Positions 25,880 to 38,883 are shown, counted from the stretch's first letter. The stretch is DNA of 64,000 bases from Cinnamomum chago (GCA_038049695.1 CP142457.1:63298501-63362500), one strand, 5' to 3'. The notes: generated by a model not told the origin, from the sequence alone. Made by a program: numbers and translations.

Positions 25880-27786
25880 ATTTCCAATAATCCGACAAAT
25901 ATAACATTGAATTCTCAAATAAAAATAAACAGAGATTTTTAATACATTGTTACTAATAGTTCTTAATACAAAAAGAAAATTCAAATATATAAACTTTTAC
26001 AGCTGCCCTCGACAGGTTTTCATGTATTGAAATCGTTGCATAATAGCTTCATTATCAATACTAGCATACATATCACTTTCAATATATGTCACCAAACCGT
26101 CATTTATCCATTGATCTCTCATTCGGATACGCAACATGTTCTAATACGAGGAGAATACCGTATTTAGGAATTTAGTTAGGGCAAATGAAGAGTTACTAAC
26201 AGAATCTCAAAAAAAGGAAAACAAATTTAAAAAAAATAAAAGTTGGGCCCATTAATTATTTATTATTATTATTTTTATTTTGGTAGACAGATAGCCCATT
26301 AACTTATGCATTGAGTGGGGTCAAAAACTTTCCGTTCATGACAAGAAAAAAAAAATTCAAATCTCAATGGAGTTAATTGATCCCACTCTGATCAACATAG
26401 CACTGCCCATCATTTTTTATATTGATATAAAATCACATCAGTAAAATGAGTACATGGAATTTTACCCGTCAATGCGAGGTCTGGATACCTATACTTGAAC
26501 CTACGTTGTGCTCGTAGTTTTTGATATGTGACACCAAAATTTCCTGTAGGAGCAGTGTTGGGTGCGAGCGCTGAAGATAAAGTGAGCAAATTGTTATGTG
26601 ATTGTCCAAGAATTTTCTCCTATTGAGTGAACCACTCAAACCTTGTATGGTTTAGGTTATGCACTTTCATAATTACCCAAACCATGCATGTGGGATTAAA
26701 AGAAGAAAGAAGAAATTCATCCCAATCAGAGAACTCAGTCCATTTGATCAACCATTAACATTTAACAATTCAATAGTAGAAGTTAAAATCCCTTCTCCAG
26801 TTTCCACTTCTTCATTGCCAAAATTAGACCGTTTAGATTCTCCATTCATCAAATGCTGGTCCTGGCCCCTTTTATCATTGCCACAAGTGATTAAGAAGTT
26901 GGATAATGAATCATTTGTCCACTCGAGTGCAGTAAAAACCATCACTCACCTCTTATTAATTTATATGTTGAATGTAAGCAATATTATTATCACTTCCAAC
27001 ATCTGTCCCGGGCATTTTCAATTAGTTTGACCCTGGATGACTTTTAGTTTGTAAAGTGACAAATATAGGTGACAAAGTCACAGGGCTTTATTATTAGAGG
27101 GGTGTATGTGGCACTTGGAGCAGAATCGTTGACGGTCAACAATTATGGACCCTCCTGACAAGCCTGGGCTCAAGACTTTCTTTGTTTTTTTTTGTTTGGT
27201 AGAAGGGCTCGAGACTTGGAGAACATAGACGACGCTGACTTAGCATCGATTGTTAGTTTGTTTGGAAAGGACATAATTCTGCAGAGTGCTCTGATGGAGT
27301 AGTCAATTTGATACATGGCATGTCTTTGTTTTGGAACGGTGGTGGTTCGTTTCGTCCATGTAGAGTTCGCAGGTCCCATCTTTTGGATGGTTATGGTTAA
27401 TCCAGATTTTGACCCTCATCCTAGTTTTGCAAGCTCTCGAACTGATTATCCAAATCTAACATCCTCCATGCATTCGAATTTTATTTAACCACTTGGATTT
27501 AGACAATTTGAGTGACACTAGAAAGATGGTTCCCACTCCTCTTGTCTATTTGTTTGGGGCGATTTAAACATGAGGTCATCTGAATCTCATCTAAGGTGGG
27601 CCTTATACGAACAACCTATCTATCAGACGGATGGGACCCAATCGTGGTCATATGGAAAGAAAAAAAAAAAAAAAGTCTTTGTTTGAATGGAGACTGGATG
27701 ATTTTTTTTTTTTTGCTGTGACTGCAGGGCCATCACGAGTAAGGGGTCACGCCTGTCACGCGTGAGAGGGAGAAAGTGCACGTGCG

Positions 27787-27882
27787 AGGGGAGGGGAGGG
27801 GAGGGGAGATGATGCAGAAACAGCAGGTGAAGGGGGATGAGGGAGACAAAGGGAGGGGGAGGTGGGGTTCATGCAATGATGA
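27787..27882 (+). other. G-quadruplex-forming tract (GGGGA)n and G-rich continuation
   Basis: Four consecutive GGGGA units at 27788-27807 are followed by further G3-G5 runs to about 27882 (GGGGGATGAGGGAGAC, GGGAGGGGGAGGTGGGG). The first block alone meets the G4 motif with 1-nt loops. No coding role is seen. Confidence 0.7.
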
Positions 27883-28910
27883 CAAATGCTTGCAGTTGCA
27901 GTTGCAGGTCTCTTTTAGTCTTTTCTGCCTCCCCACCCACCCCCTATAGTGTTTGCAACAACACTTTAATTTTATACGAATCTCATAATTATAACTGCAA
28001 TACCATATTTTTTACCCCCCTTTTCTATTAAGATTTTTGAATTTTCAACCTTTCATTTTGATTGGACCTATAAATAGTAACCACGGGGGGTACTTTGTTT
28101 ATTGGGTGATCCCACTTGATTTAAACCCTGCCAATCTCAAAAAATAACTCTAAAGGGGGCGTTTGTGTGTGGGAATCCTATGAATCTTTTAAGGGGAGAG
28201 ATCTAAATTCTCAAAATGTTGGCATGTGGTTTTGCAACTGTTTTGCATTAGAAAATTCAAAGGCCTGGAAGTCACATTTCACAATGCTGATTTTCTTGGA
28301 TTTTACATTTTTTTATTACGATGGTATTTTTGAGGTCTTTGATCCAATAAGGTTATTCTTCCTGTGGCGCCCACTAAACCACACAAATGCACATGGAGAA
28401 ATTTAAGGCTAGTTCTGAACACAAGACTTTGAGAGCAAACTGGGTTTTACTACTAATCAAGCAATGAATCAAAAGAATTTCATAGAAGCAACTTGCATTA
28501 CTATCATAACATCCCACACATAGTATTATACTCAAAATTTCCAAGAAACGAATACCCAATGAGCCATAATCTGGATAATTATTTGGGAAGAACATATAAC
28601 TCTCCAAATGTTGTTCACTCTGAAATTTTCAACTTCAATATTTGAAGATTTTGAAGGGCAAAAGGTACAAATTCTTTCCTGGTTGGGTTTTTGGAATTTC
28701 TGAAATTCAATAAATAGATTCTCAAAAATGCCCATGGCAATGCCATGGAATTCTCAATAAGAAATCTCAGGGACCAAACACCCTAACAAATTGTTCGGCT
28801 ATTGCTAACATCCTCATGGTTGAGTGGAGTTGGCTTCTTCGTTCCACATAAATTTTAAGAGACTGGCCCCTGGATCCTCAAGTTGATGTATCACTCTTGG
28901 ACTACTAACA

Positions 28911-29085
28911 CAATGCAGCAGGAAAAAAAAAATGTAAAAAGACGTTCGCCCGTCTCAATGGGTATTTTTAGAGCTCATGTAAACCTGGCTGATTGACTCA
29001 ATGCAGCAGGAAAAAAAAAATGTAAAAAGACGTTCGCCCGTCTCAATGGGTATTTTTAGAGCTCATGTAAACCTGGCTGATTGAC
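28911..29085. repeat. Two-copy 88-bp direct tandem repeat, nearly identical
   Basis: Units at 28911-28998 and 28999-29085 begin CAATGCAGCAGG and are identical as far as I can compare them, including a run of ten A's. The identity implies a recent duplication, or an assembly artefact. Confidence 0.9.
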
Positions 29086-30114
29086 CAAATTGTGTCCCAC
29101 AAGCTTACTGTTTTTCATGGGAAGAATATGCCCCTTTGATATTCCATGATTTTAATTGAATGGATATCTGTAACCTTATAACCTCGTGGATCAAATGACG
29201 ATGTCAATTCATTCAGAGGAACTTACCTCCTGAAAGGCTCTAATCAGCTGTTTCCTGCAAACACAGTGCGTTTTTTTTAGATAACAACGCCATCCAGAAG
29301 ACAAAGATACCCATGATTTTCTTACTTCTGTTTTTCACTTTCTTTTCCCAGACATACGTATTTCAATGTTCACTTGCTTTTTACCTCGTTGCATGGATAA
29401 GATATTTTATAGTTTTCAGGAACGCCTGAATTACAAACCTCTTGGAAGGTAAAAACGACGAAAACATAGTCACAGTTCTTGGGATTTGAAACTGCCTTGA
29501 AATATTCTCCATTTTAGAGAACTTCAATTGTAATTGAGAAGTTTATTAATCATACTTGCAATCCATCTTTTTTTTTTCTTTTTTCTAATTTCAGGGTAAA
29601 GACTTATGTACCCACACACACCCCTCACCCACACACACCCCTCACCAACCATGGCAAATACGTACTTGCAAAATTGAAGCTATGGTCCATTGATGAAAGC
29701 CTCAAGTGTGAGACGGTTAGATCAATCCGGGATGACTTGTTGGAACTATATTTACTTTTCCATCATTTTCAGACCCGATGTCGCTTTTTCTACAAAAGTT
29801 AACTTCTCTAAAAGAAGGATAAATAGTTCATTTCTACGCATTTTGATAACCCATCTAAAAATTTAGCCCATTAGAAGTTGATAACCATTCGATTTATAGC
29901 CACTAAATTGCAAGTCAATTAAAATAGAAGCTTCATCTTCGTCTTCTATTTGATAAACCACGTTTCAAAACTTTATAGATCAAACTACATAAAGCTTTCT
30001 TCTATGAGAAAGTTTGCATGCTGATATTCTAATCTAAACATTAAAGAGGAATAGGTCCATAAAGAGAAACCAAAATCCTCTTAAATTTTGTAACCCCGAC
30101 CTGTTAGATGGAAT

Positions 30115-30231
30115 ATCCCTGCAATGGAATTATGCACCCACTTTCGTTTTTTTTAAGAGACGGCTATCTCTGCGATGGAATTATGCACCCACTTTCGGTT
30201 TTTTTTTTTTATAGGCGGCTATCCTTAAAGG
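30115..30231. repeat. Two-copy tandem repeat, ~62-bp unit
   Basis: CTGCAATGGAATTATGCACC...GGCTATC is repeated as CTGCGATGGAATTATGCACC...GGCTATC. The copies differ in T-tract length and a few bases. Confidence 0.75.
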
Positions 30232-31765
30232 TTATCATTAACTTTCTTTTGCTAATCATTTCCATCAAAAATTCGAGACGTTAGTAAAGATAACATAAAT
30301 ACTTTTCAATACTCCTCATCAAGTGGCGCTTACTCCCCAACACTCCCCCTTGGGTGAAACCTGGTCGACACACTTTTGGCGATGCATTTTTTTTACGCAC
30401 CAAGTCATTCCTCTTGGAGTTCAAACTCATAACCGATTATCTCTTATACTATATGCAAAACAATAACTATATGTGAAAGAGAGATCTTGTCTCATTAAGA
30501 GATCAACCCAAGAAGTATATTAATTTATATAGGACTCCTTTACCAGATATTTATGATCATAACTGATACAATCATATCCAATATATATATAATAATAAAA
30601 AAAACCCCTTAATAGTTACCTTGTATTTGATAGGAAAAATAGGCTCCACAAACTTTACCACATTGTTATCATATAAAACACCAGAGTGCTCCTTGCTCAA
30701 TTATTTTCAAAAACATAAATTTCTTAACAAGCTTTGAATATGGCTAATAAAGGACCTCCGGCTCCAAGTGAATGGAGGCGTGTATTAATGTGTTTGTGTT
30801 TTTTTCCACTTTTTCTACCTCTACTATTTTTATCCCTCGCAGAATCTGGGATGTTTTTGTACACTAACATTCACATGTGCCAACAGTTTGAACCGTTATT
30901 CCAATTTCCTCCCTCGTTAAAATCTCTTTTCTTCTTTTTTTTTTTTTCTTTTTTTTCCTTTCACATTGCACCTTTTCTTTTCTTTTTGTCAGATCCAACC
31001 CGACAATCCAGCAGCATCTAACTTCAGTAGGCCATTACCCAAAATCGAACCATTTGGATGATTCTAACTGATACTTGGACACTTATGAGAGGACAAGAAG
31101 GTAATGAGAGAGAGTCTACCAGAGTGTCATTGTTCATCAATATTACCCACACATTTTAAGTTTTGACATTACTGTAGATTACACATGGTACTAAAGAAAA
31201 ATACTGAATTTTGAAATATTGTGATACTTTCAAGGCATAGATGTTTTTGTGACAGTGATAGTAGAGGTTTGGCAGAGGGTGTTTTAATAGTTTCATCTTT
31301 GTTTTCTAGTAAAAATGTAGCCATCAAAAGAAATAGGGTCTGTCGTTTGCCAGTTTTCCCATGTCTATACGTCAGGGACCCATGCAGTAAACAGCTCGTG
31401 TCTTCAAGGTAAATGACATCTCCATTAGAGGAAGAAATAGAGAAATTAATACCAGAAACAACTTGAAAAAAAATACTGCAAATCTCAGCGGCAAGAGGTC
31501 TCAACTCTCGAAGTACTGTTGGGTGTAAAAAGGGTATATAAGCCGGAAAATGCCAAGGTACTATTAAGAAAATCAAGGAAGGAGAGAAGGGGGTATTTAA
31601 ATTTCTGAAAATTTTGGAAGACAGTTTAAAAAATCGGGTGGCTGTTGAAGTAAAATTGTGTATAATGAGATCTTTTCCACTCACCCAATCTTTCCCGGAG
31701 TCATGTATTCATGTCCACAAATTGAATTGTGTATAAACTAATGCATAATATTCTTAGTAGATGTA

Positions 31766-31941
31766 ATCTGAAGGGGTAGCTCCATTGACTTAAGATTACG
31801 GTTCACTCTTAGAGGATGACAGTTTGAATCCACGCTATCACAGTAGGGTCACTGGGGATTTATTCAGTTCTCCTTGAACTCGAAGGGATTAGTCCGGCCC
31901 AAAGGACTTGGACACCCTCCATTATCAAGAAAAGAGATACT
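31766..31941 (+). mobile_element. tRNA-derived SINE, copy 1
   Basis: The polymerase III box A-like GGGTAGCTCCATTGACTTAA (31774 on) and box B-like AGTTTGAATCCAC (31832 on) precede a body sharing AGGGATTAGTCCGGCCCAAAG with the SINE at 54.9 kb. It ends in an A-rich tail. Flanks CTTAGTAGATGTA and CCTAGAAGATATA may be a diverged target-site duplication. Confidence 0.65.
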
Positions 31942-31954
31942 CCTAGAAGATATA

Positions 31955-32915
31955 TATTCGAGAGTAGTGTTAGCCCTTTGCTAAATATTTTAATATGAGA
32001 AAAATAAAATAAAATAAATTGTATTCATTACATTTAGCTGAATATGAAATTGAAACATAACAACACTATGGGTGCAACATGCAATAATCATTCCAATATT
32101 CTGATATAAATATAACACCACCTTTAAGATAAAAAGTGCAATTCGGACCTAATCCAAATGTCTCCTTTATGTTATTGAAATACTTTTTTGCCATTAATAA
32201 GTTAAAACAACATATGCACCTATTTTCCCTTTCTCAAAAGTGAGTATATGTGGAAGACAAGTGTCTGGCCTACTTAAGGCACGCTTTAACCACCCCAAAA
32301 ACATGTAACATTAAGAAATAAGAAAAAACTACTATTACCAAAGCTTGCTAAAGTCAAGATGGAACTAAAGCGGCAGATATTTTGAAACCAGGTTAACATT
32401 TCCAATTGGTATTTATCTAGCTATACTTGATATATGAATATTCGACCATATCAACTGTACATTTGACAGTTCCTTTCTTTTTAATGTATAGACTATCCAA
32501 CTATCACCTCCCAGGTCTCCACTGTAGATGAGGAATAGCCTAATATCAATCAAAGTAATTGATGATACTAACTGATGATGGATGGACATTTCCTTCCTCA
32601 ATTTGGACAACTGATCATATTCAATTCTATTTGATTGCCACATCACTATGGACGGCTTAGATTATGTATGCATATGTCATCCATGCTAAATGCTCGCATA
32701 GGAGTAAGGACTAGAGGCTTGTTTTTGTATGCTCCTGAAATGAGAAAGTAGAGAGTTTCTGTTACATATTTTCTTATCTCAGTGTGAAGAATTAGAAAAG
32801 GCAAACAAATTTTATTGACATGTCCCTTTCCTATTCCACAATCAAAGTGAAATTTTTATCAACAGGAGCAAACATTGGAATGAGAATCGTGCCCTCTGTA
32901 AAAATAGTTGGATTC
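31955..32915. other. AT-rich spacer
   Basis: No gene, repeat border or RNA gene recognised. Confidence 0.5.
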
Positions 32916-33335
32916 TGTTAAGTAATATGAACCACCACAAACTCCATATTGGTATGATATTGTCCATTTTGGGCCTAAGTCCTCATGGATTTGTTTTTAG
33001 ACTCTACCCAAAAGGCCTTAAACCAATGGAGTATTTAGTCCTACTTATTTGCCCATGATCTTTCTCATTTCTACCCGATGTGAGACTTTAGTTGCACATC
33101 ATCAACAATCCTCCCTTCAAACAAAGGACCATATCTCTTTGGATATTTTTACCGGGCCTCTCCTCAAACGATCATCCATCCGTCCGCTCCATCGAGGAGA
33201 GCTAACTCGAGAGCCTCACCACGGATCCACCAATCGTGAGTATTGCGCTTTCCCTGTGCATCACCAGAGCCCACCACCTTTGTTCGGCAAGACAAGGATT
33301 CTCCTGGCTAAGTCTGGGCCTGAGCTCTGATACCA
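32916..33335 (-). mobile_element. TRIM-like miniature LTR retrotransposon, minus strand, 5' LTR lost
   Basis: Read on the minus strand, an initiator-Met tRNA primer site TGGTATCAGAGC (33335-33324) starts a ~215-bp non-coding interior. A purine tract AAGGGAGGAT ends the interior. A 192-bp LTR follows (33107-32916) that begins TGTTGATGATG and ends ACTTAACA. Small LTR, tiny interior and no ORF fit TRIM elements. The expected 5' LTR beyond 33336 is absent; an unrelated copia LTR end sits there instead. Confidence 0.65.
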
Positions 33336-33351
33336 GTTATTATGATCTTTG

Positions 33352-33505
33352 ATACCACTTGTTGTGCGCGTGTATGCGGAAACGTGAATCAGCGATCGAG
33401 CAATCAATCAACCACGTGTGTGTGTGATTACTTGTTCTTGCGTGGTTGATTGATTGCTCGATCGCTGATTCACGTTTCCGCATACACGCGCACAACAAGT
33501 GGTAT
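33352..33505. repeat. Perfect 65-bp palindrome with 24-nt loop, made from a copia LTR end
   Basis: Arms 33352-33416 and 33441-33505 are exact reverse complements. The loop is 33417-33440. The right arm plus loop match the last ~75 bp of the copia 3' LTR (17.79-17.86 kb), followed by ACAAG and the start of a TGGTAT primer site. The left arm is an inverted copy of the same. The locus would form a stable hairpin as DNA or RNA. It lies about 1.1 kb upstream of the PXY start codon. Confidence 0.92.
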
Positions 33506-34594
33506 ACTCGGTGGGACCAATGGTTGCTGAAGTAGGGCCCACATGACAGTACAGAAGCTCCCCTGGTATTTTCCTTCGAGGTCCATCCATGCCTTCCAAA
33601 GTGGCAGAGGAAGACTACAGGCTTCTGGGACCGCTGGTGCAGTTGCCCGGCTCTATTGGCAATTGGATTTAGGGTCACAATAACCTCAGTGGACCCATCA
33701 GTTTTTTCTGGCGCGGGCAACGATACCATTGACACTCCCCAACAAAAAAAAAAAAACAGAGTACTCCCGGCCCCACTTTCAATTTTCTCTACTAAATAGC
33801 TGCTAATAGTACTACCCAAGACTTGAGTCAAACAGCAAACAAAGCTTTCCCTGGGAAGATCCAAGCCACCCATTTGTGGGCCCCACACTAAATAGACATT
33901 GATCATCTACCTATATATATTTCTTGTCCCTGCCTGAATAATTCCCCAGGTTGAATTCTGAGGCAGGCGGATATAGAATTTGTGCCAACATGCACCACAA
34001 CAACACATCACAGACGGTTTGATTTACACGCAGGTGGGCCTCATTGTCACCTGTCTCTGTGCAAAATGTTCCTGTAGCTTTGAAGGGGGCAGCGAATTTT
34101 AAAGTTTAAATTGAACATCTTTTTTTGCCTGGGACACCGTATATATGCAGATTCGTTTATCCTTTCTAGGATCCGGTGTAGAAGAGCTGACACATAACTG
34201 GGATTTAATTTTCATTCTGTTTTAAAAATCAACTCATCCTCCCTCCTCATCCAAAGTAAAAAGGAGAAGTCAAGCCAATTTAAAAAAAAAACAAAAAAAA
34301 CAAAAGAAAGAAGAAAAAATAAGAAAAAAAACAGAAAGAGAAGAGAAAGAGAAAGAGAGAGAGACAAGAAAGAGAAAGAGGCATCACTGATAGTTTTTGT
34401 ATACTAAAAAAGAAGTATATAGCAGTAGTGACTAGAGAGGCGCATATTTCCCAGCTTACAGAAATCAACTGCAATCATCATGAAAAACCCTCTGCACCCA
34501 GCACTCCAAAAAAGCACTTCTTCTCCCCATCATTTTCTTCCTTCCCTTAAATCCACCTCCCAAAACCACATTCCCTTCCCCAAACCTCTCCACC
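33506..34594 (+). promoter_or_regulatory. PXY upstream region with GA-rich 5' leader
   Basis: About 1.1 kb before the PXY start. 34292-34380 is almost purely A/G and ends in GAGAGAGAGAC-type repeats, a common binding pattern of plant GAGA factors (BPC proteins) and of 5' leaders. GTATATATGCAG near 34138-34150 may be a TATA element. The transcription start is not determined. Confidence 0.4.
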
Positions 34595-37500
34595 ATGAAC
34601 AATACCACTCCCTCTTTTCTTCTCTTCTTCTTCTTCTTCTTCTCCTTCCTCTTTTTTAACTTGAAAACCACTCTGGTTTTCTCCTCTACCCTCCCAATAC
34701 CACTTCGCTCTCTTCTCTCTATCAAAACCTCCCTTAGAGACCCTCTCTCTTCACTCAATGACTGGGACGCTAACCTCCCCAGACCGGGTTTCCCAGACCC
34801 GGTCTGGTGCGCCTGGACCGGAGTCACGTGCGACCCGAAAACCTATCAGATTACCTCCCTCGACCTCTCTCGGAAGAACCTCTCCGGCTACATTACCCCG
34901 GAGCTCCGCCTCCTCTCCCACCTGAACCACCTCAATATCAGCGGCAACGCCTTCGACGGCCCGCTCCAGACCGCCATCTTCGACCTCCCGTCCCTCAGAA
35001 CCCTCGACATCAGCCACAACAATTTCAATTCCACCTTCCCGCCCGGCATCTCCAAGCTCCGCTTCCTCACCCTCTTCAACGCCTACAGCAACAGCTTCAC
35101 CGGCCCTCTTCCTCCTGGCTTCGCCCGCCTCCGCTACCTCGAGCATCTCAACCTCGGCGGAAGCTTCTTCGATGGCCCCATCCCTCCGAGTTACGCCGGC
35201 TTGACTCGCCTCACCTTCCTCCATCTCTCCGGAAACCTTCTTCGCGGACCGATTCCCGCAGAGTTGAGTCTCATGACTCAGCTCGAGCACGTAGAGATCG
35301 GGTACAATGTCTTTGAAGGCGGCGTTCCTTACCAACTCGGTCTCTTGTCGAATCTCAAGTATCTCGATATCGCGACTGCGAATCTCTCCGGCTCTCTCCC
35401 GAGCGAACTCGGCAACCTGACTCAGCTGGAATCGCTGTTTCTGTTCAACAACCAGTTGTCGGGGGAAATACCGGAGCGGTTTTCGGATCTCAGCTCGCTC
35501 AAAGTGCTGGATTTGTCGGATAATAGCCTGTTGGGTAGGATCCCGTTACGATTTTCGGATTTGAGAGAGCTGACGTTCCTGAACCTGATGAGCAACGATC
35601 TGACGGGTGAGATTCCTCCAGGGATCGGTGAGCTCCCGAACCTAGAGATGCTGCTGCTGTGGAACAACTCACTCAACGGAAGCTTGCCTTGGAAGCTCGG
35701 CTCCAACGCCAAGCTTCAGAAGCTGGACGTGTCTTCGAATTCTCTCTCGGGTCCGATCCCTCCGAGCCTCTGCTTCGGAAACAATCTCAACAAGCTCATC
35801 CTCTTCTCCAACAGCTTCGACTCCGAGCTGCCTCCCACTCTCGCCAACTGCACGTCCCTCTGGCGCCTCAGGATCGAAGCCAACAAGATCAGCGGCTCCA
35901 TTCCGTTCGGCTTCGGACTCTTGCCTAACCTGACCTACATGGATCTCAGCGAGAACAACTTCTCTGGTGAAATTCCGAAGGACCTCGGCAATGCGCCCAG
36001 GCTGCAGTACCTCAATATCTCTGAAAATCCGCTTGCGAGCGAGCTGCCCAACAACATCTGGAGCGCGCCGAGCCTCCAGATCTTCTCCGCCAGCTTCTGC
36101 AAATTGAAGGGGATGATTCCCAACTTCACGGGATGCGAAAGCATCTATAAGATCGAGATAGAAGGGAATTCGCTAACCGGAAGCGTTCCATTTGACGTCG
36201 GACATTGCCAGAAGCTCATCAACTTCAAGATCGGAAAGAACGATCTCACCGGAATTATTCCATGGGAGCTGGCGACGCTGCCGTCGATCCAAGAAATCGA
36301 TCTCTCCCACAATTCCTTCACCGGATCGATCCCCTCCGCCTTCGACAACTGCCGGAATCTGGAGAACTTCAACGTCTCCTACAACAAGCTCACCGGTCCG
36401 GTTCCCTCCTCAGGCGCGATCTTCAAGATCCTCCATCCATCCGCCTTCACTGGCAATGCCGGCCTCTGCGGCGAGGTTCTGCAGCGACCCTGCGTGTCGG
36501 AAGCCGGCGCAGGAGATGCCGACATCCGGCAGCAGCCGAAGAAGTCGGCAGGCGCGATCGTGTGGGTGATGGCGGGGGCGTTCGGAATCGGACTCTTCCT
36601 TCTGATCGCCGGAAGCCGGTGCTTCCACGCAAGGTATGGGAAGAGATTCGGGGAGGAGGCGAAGCCCGGGCCGTGGAAGCTAACGGCGTTCCAGCGGCTG
36701 AATTTCACGGCGGAGGACGTTCTAGAATGTTTGTCAATGAGCGAGAAGATCATCGGAATGGGATCGACGGGGACGGTGTACAAAGCGGAGATGCCAGGTG
36801 GGGAGATCATAGCCGTTAAGAAGCTGTGGGGGAAGCAGAAGGAGACATTTATAGTGAGAAGAAAGAAAGGAGGGGTTTTGGCAGAGGTGGATGTGCTTGG
36901 GAACGTGAGGCACAGGAATATAGTGAGGCTGTTGGGGTGCTGCAGCAACAACGAGAGCACGCTGCTGCTGTACGAGTACATGCCGAATGGGAGCTTGGAT
37001 GACCTGCTGCACAAGAAGAACAAGGGGGCCCACCTGGTGGCTGACTGGCTGACCAGGTATAAGATAGCTGTGGGGGTGGCGCAAGGGATCTGCTACCTGC
37101 ACCATGACTGTGATCCTGTGATAGTGCACCGGGATTTGAAGCCGAGTAACATACTGTTGGATGCTGAGATGGAGGCCAGGGTTGCTGACTTTGGTGTCGC
37201 CAAGCTCATACAGACCGATGAGTCCATGTCTGTTATTGCTGGGTCCTATGGCTACATTGCACCAGGTCAGTTTCCACTAGCTACTGCTTGCTTGGGTCTT
37301 GTTTTTTTTTCTTCTCTAGTTCTGCATTGCTAGTTGCTACGGATAGGATTGTGACACGTGACGTAGGAAGACAGATTAGATAATTCGCTACGTACAACAG
37401 ATGTTGTCGTTTCAAGGTCCTTTTGTCTTTTCAATAGATAAATTCAGCGGGCACGGATTTGGCTTGGGTCAATCATGCTATAAATGTGGTGGTGGGCTCA

Positions 37501-38732
37501 TGGTTGATTGAGGACTTTGGGTATCAATGTACTTGAGTGAATCGTGTAGCAGAATGATCCGAATCGTTGTTCATTCGGACCACCAACTTCACCATCTCTT
37601 CCTTAAATTTAGGATTCTAGTAACATATGTAGTTGAGGTTACGACTGAGCAGAGTCTGATTTAAGAGAAACTATCCCATACTTGATGTGGTTACGGTGCT
37701 GACGCTAGGTTAATACACAATGTGGTGTTCACAAGTAGGCTGATCAAAGCTACTTTTATCATTGTCGTACCAATTTGCACAGTTGGGTGGATCTGGTGCT
37801 AAATTTACATGTCATTAGTCTTTCTATATTTCTCACATTATCAATTCAATGATCCATCATCATGGTTCTAGTAAATTGGTGCCAAATACGTGCCAATGTC
37901 TATACACATTGGAGGAATTTTATAATGAGTTAGTGGGATCGCTCTGTTCCCACTATGGCACCTAATGTGACTCCAAGTTTGTATGGCTTTGGTGACCCAC
38001 CAAGTCAAACATAAACATTACTCTGATGACATAGATGATTGCCTCATGTGCAGTTAGTAGGTCGAGATAGATTGACTGGCATTTCATTTAAGTTGCTTTG
38101 CCAGACTCCTGGGATTTGAATATTATAGCATGCTGGGGATTTAAACCAGAGTTGGCGCGCTTTGTCAGATTTTCATAAGTTACAATGAGAGAATTCGTAA
38201 TTTATATATAGCAAAGGCTCATGTGCCACCACCCCTACTTTTACATTTTAATAGTACTTTATACAATTCTGCAAGCCTGAAATTTGTGTGTGCTGGTTAA
38301 TTGATTACAGAGTATGCGTACACGCTGCAAGTCGATGAAAAGAGTGACATATACAGCTTTGGTGTTGTGCTAATGGAGATACTGAGTGGGAAGAGATCAG
38401 TGGACTCCGAATTCGGGGACGGGAACAGCATCGTCGACTGGGTTCGGTCCAAGATCAAGAGCAAGGATGGTGTGTCTGAGGTTCTGGACAAGAATGCAGG
38501 CGCCTCGTGTGCATTGGTGAGGGAGGAGATGATGCTGGTGCTGAGAGTGGCATTGCTCTGCACGAGCAGGTGCCCCGCAGATCGACCATCGATGAGGGAC
38601 GTGGTCTCCATGCTACAGGAAGCCAAGCCCAAGAGAAAGATGCAGGGAGGTGTAGGGGTTGGACCTGGAAGTGGTGGTAATAGTGGAGGAGGAGCCAGTC
38701 CTTTGATGCAGAAGCCAGCAATGGACTGTTAA
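34595..38732 (+). CDS. PXY: PXY/TDR-like LRR receptor kinase (TDIF/CLE41-44 receptor)
   Basis: CDS is join(34595..37265, 38311..38732), 1030 residues; Arabidopsis PXY has 1041. Order: hydrophobic signal peptide (1 to ~32), LRR N-cap with WCAWTGVTCD, about 20 LRRs (90-630), LRR C-cap (GLCGEVLQRPC), membrane span (~652-676, AGAIVWVMAGAFGIG), and a kinase. The kinase has GMGSTGTVYKA, AVKKLW, VHRDLKPSN (~844) and DFGVAKL (~866), so it is an active-type RD kinase. The intron splits the APE Glu codon, a position usual for this family. In plants PXY binds the TDIF peptide at the plasma membrane to keep cambial cells dividing and orient vascular divisions. LRR signatures (FNAYSNSFTGPLP, NIWSAPSLQIFSASF) and the kinase (SMSEKIIGMGSTGTVYKAEM) favour PXY over its BAM/CLV1 relatives. 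It ends in a Gly-rich tail (GPGSGGNSGGG). No defect seen. Confidence 0.93.
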
Positions 38733-38834
38733 ATTTAAGAACAAAATTTGTGTAATGAGGTTTTGGGGATTGGTATAGGAGAATGGATTTTTATATTTAT
38801 TTTCTCTTTTTCTTCTTTTTAAGGTCTTTCTTCT

Positions 38835-38883
<49 letters not shown>

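Larger units (their letters stand above)
25880..31752. other. Gene-poor intergenic DNA
   Basis: No gene recognised. Separate entries cover the G-rich tract at 27.8 kb and the two tandem duplications at 28.9 and 30.1 kb. The segment near 30340-30560 (AACACTCCCCCTTGGGTGAA) looks like an LTR remnant but has no clear borders. Confidence 0.5.

Noticed and set aside
26659-27030. 123-codon plus-strand frame
   Set aside because: No domain, no gene context and no homologue recognised.
31169-31684. Uninterrupted 171-codon minus-strand frame
   Set aside because: No recognisable motif or domain and ordinary composition. It could be chance or a decayed gene; a protein search giving plant hits would revive it.
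33340-33906. 188-codon minus-strand frame
   Set aside because: It runs through the LTR-derived palindrome and its flank, with no family resemblance, so it is most likely chance.
34751-36144. Long open frames antisense or out of frame to PXY (such as 34751-35335 minus and 34807-35316 plus)
   Set aside because: They are shadows of G+C-rich leucine-rich-repeat codons; the plus-frame receptor explains the region fully.
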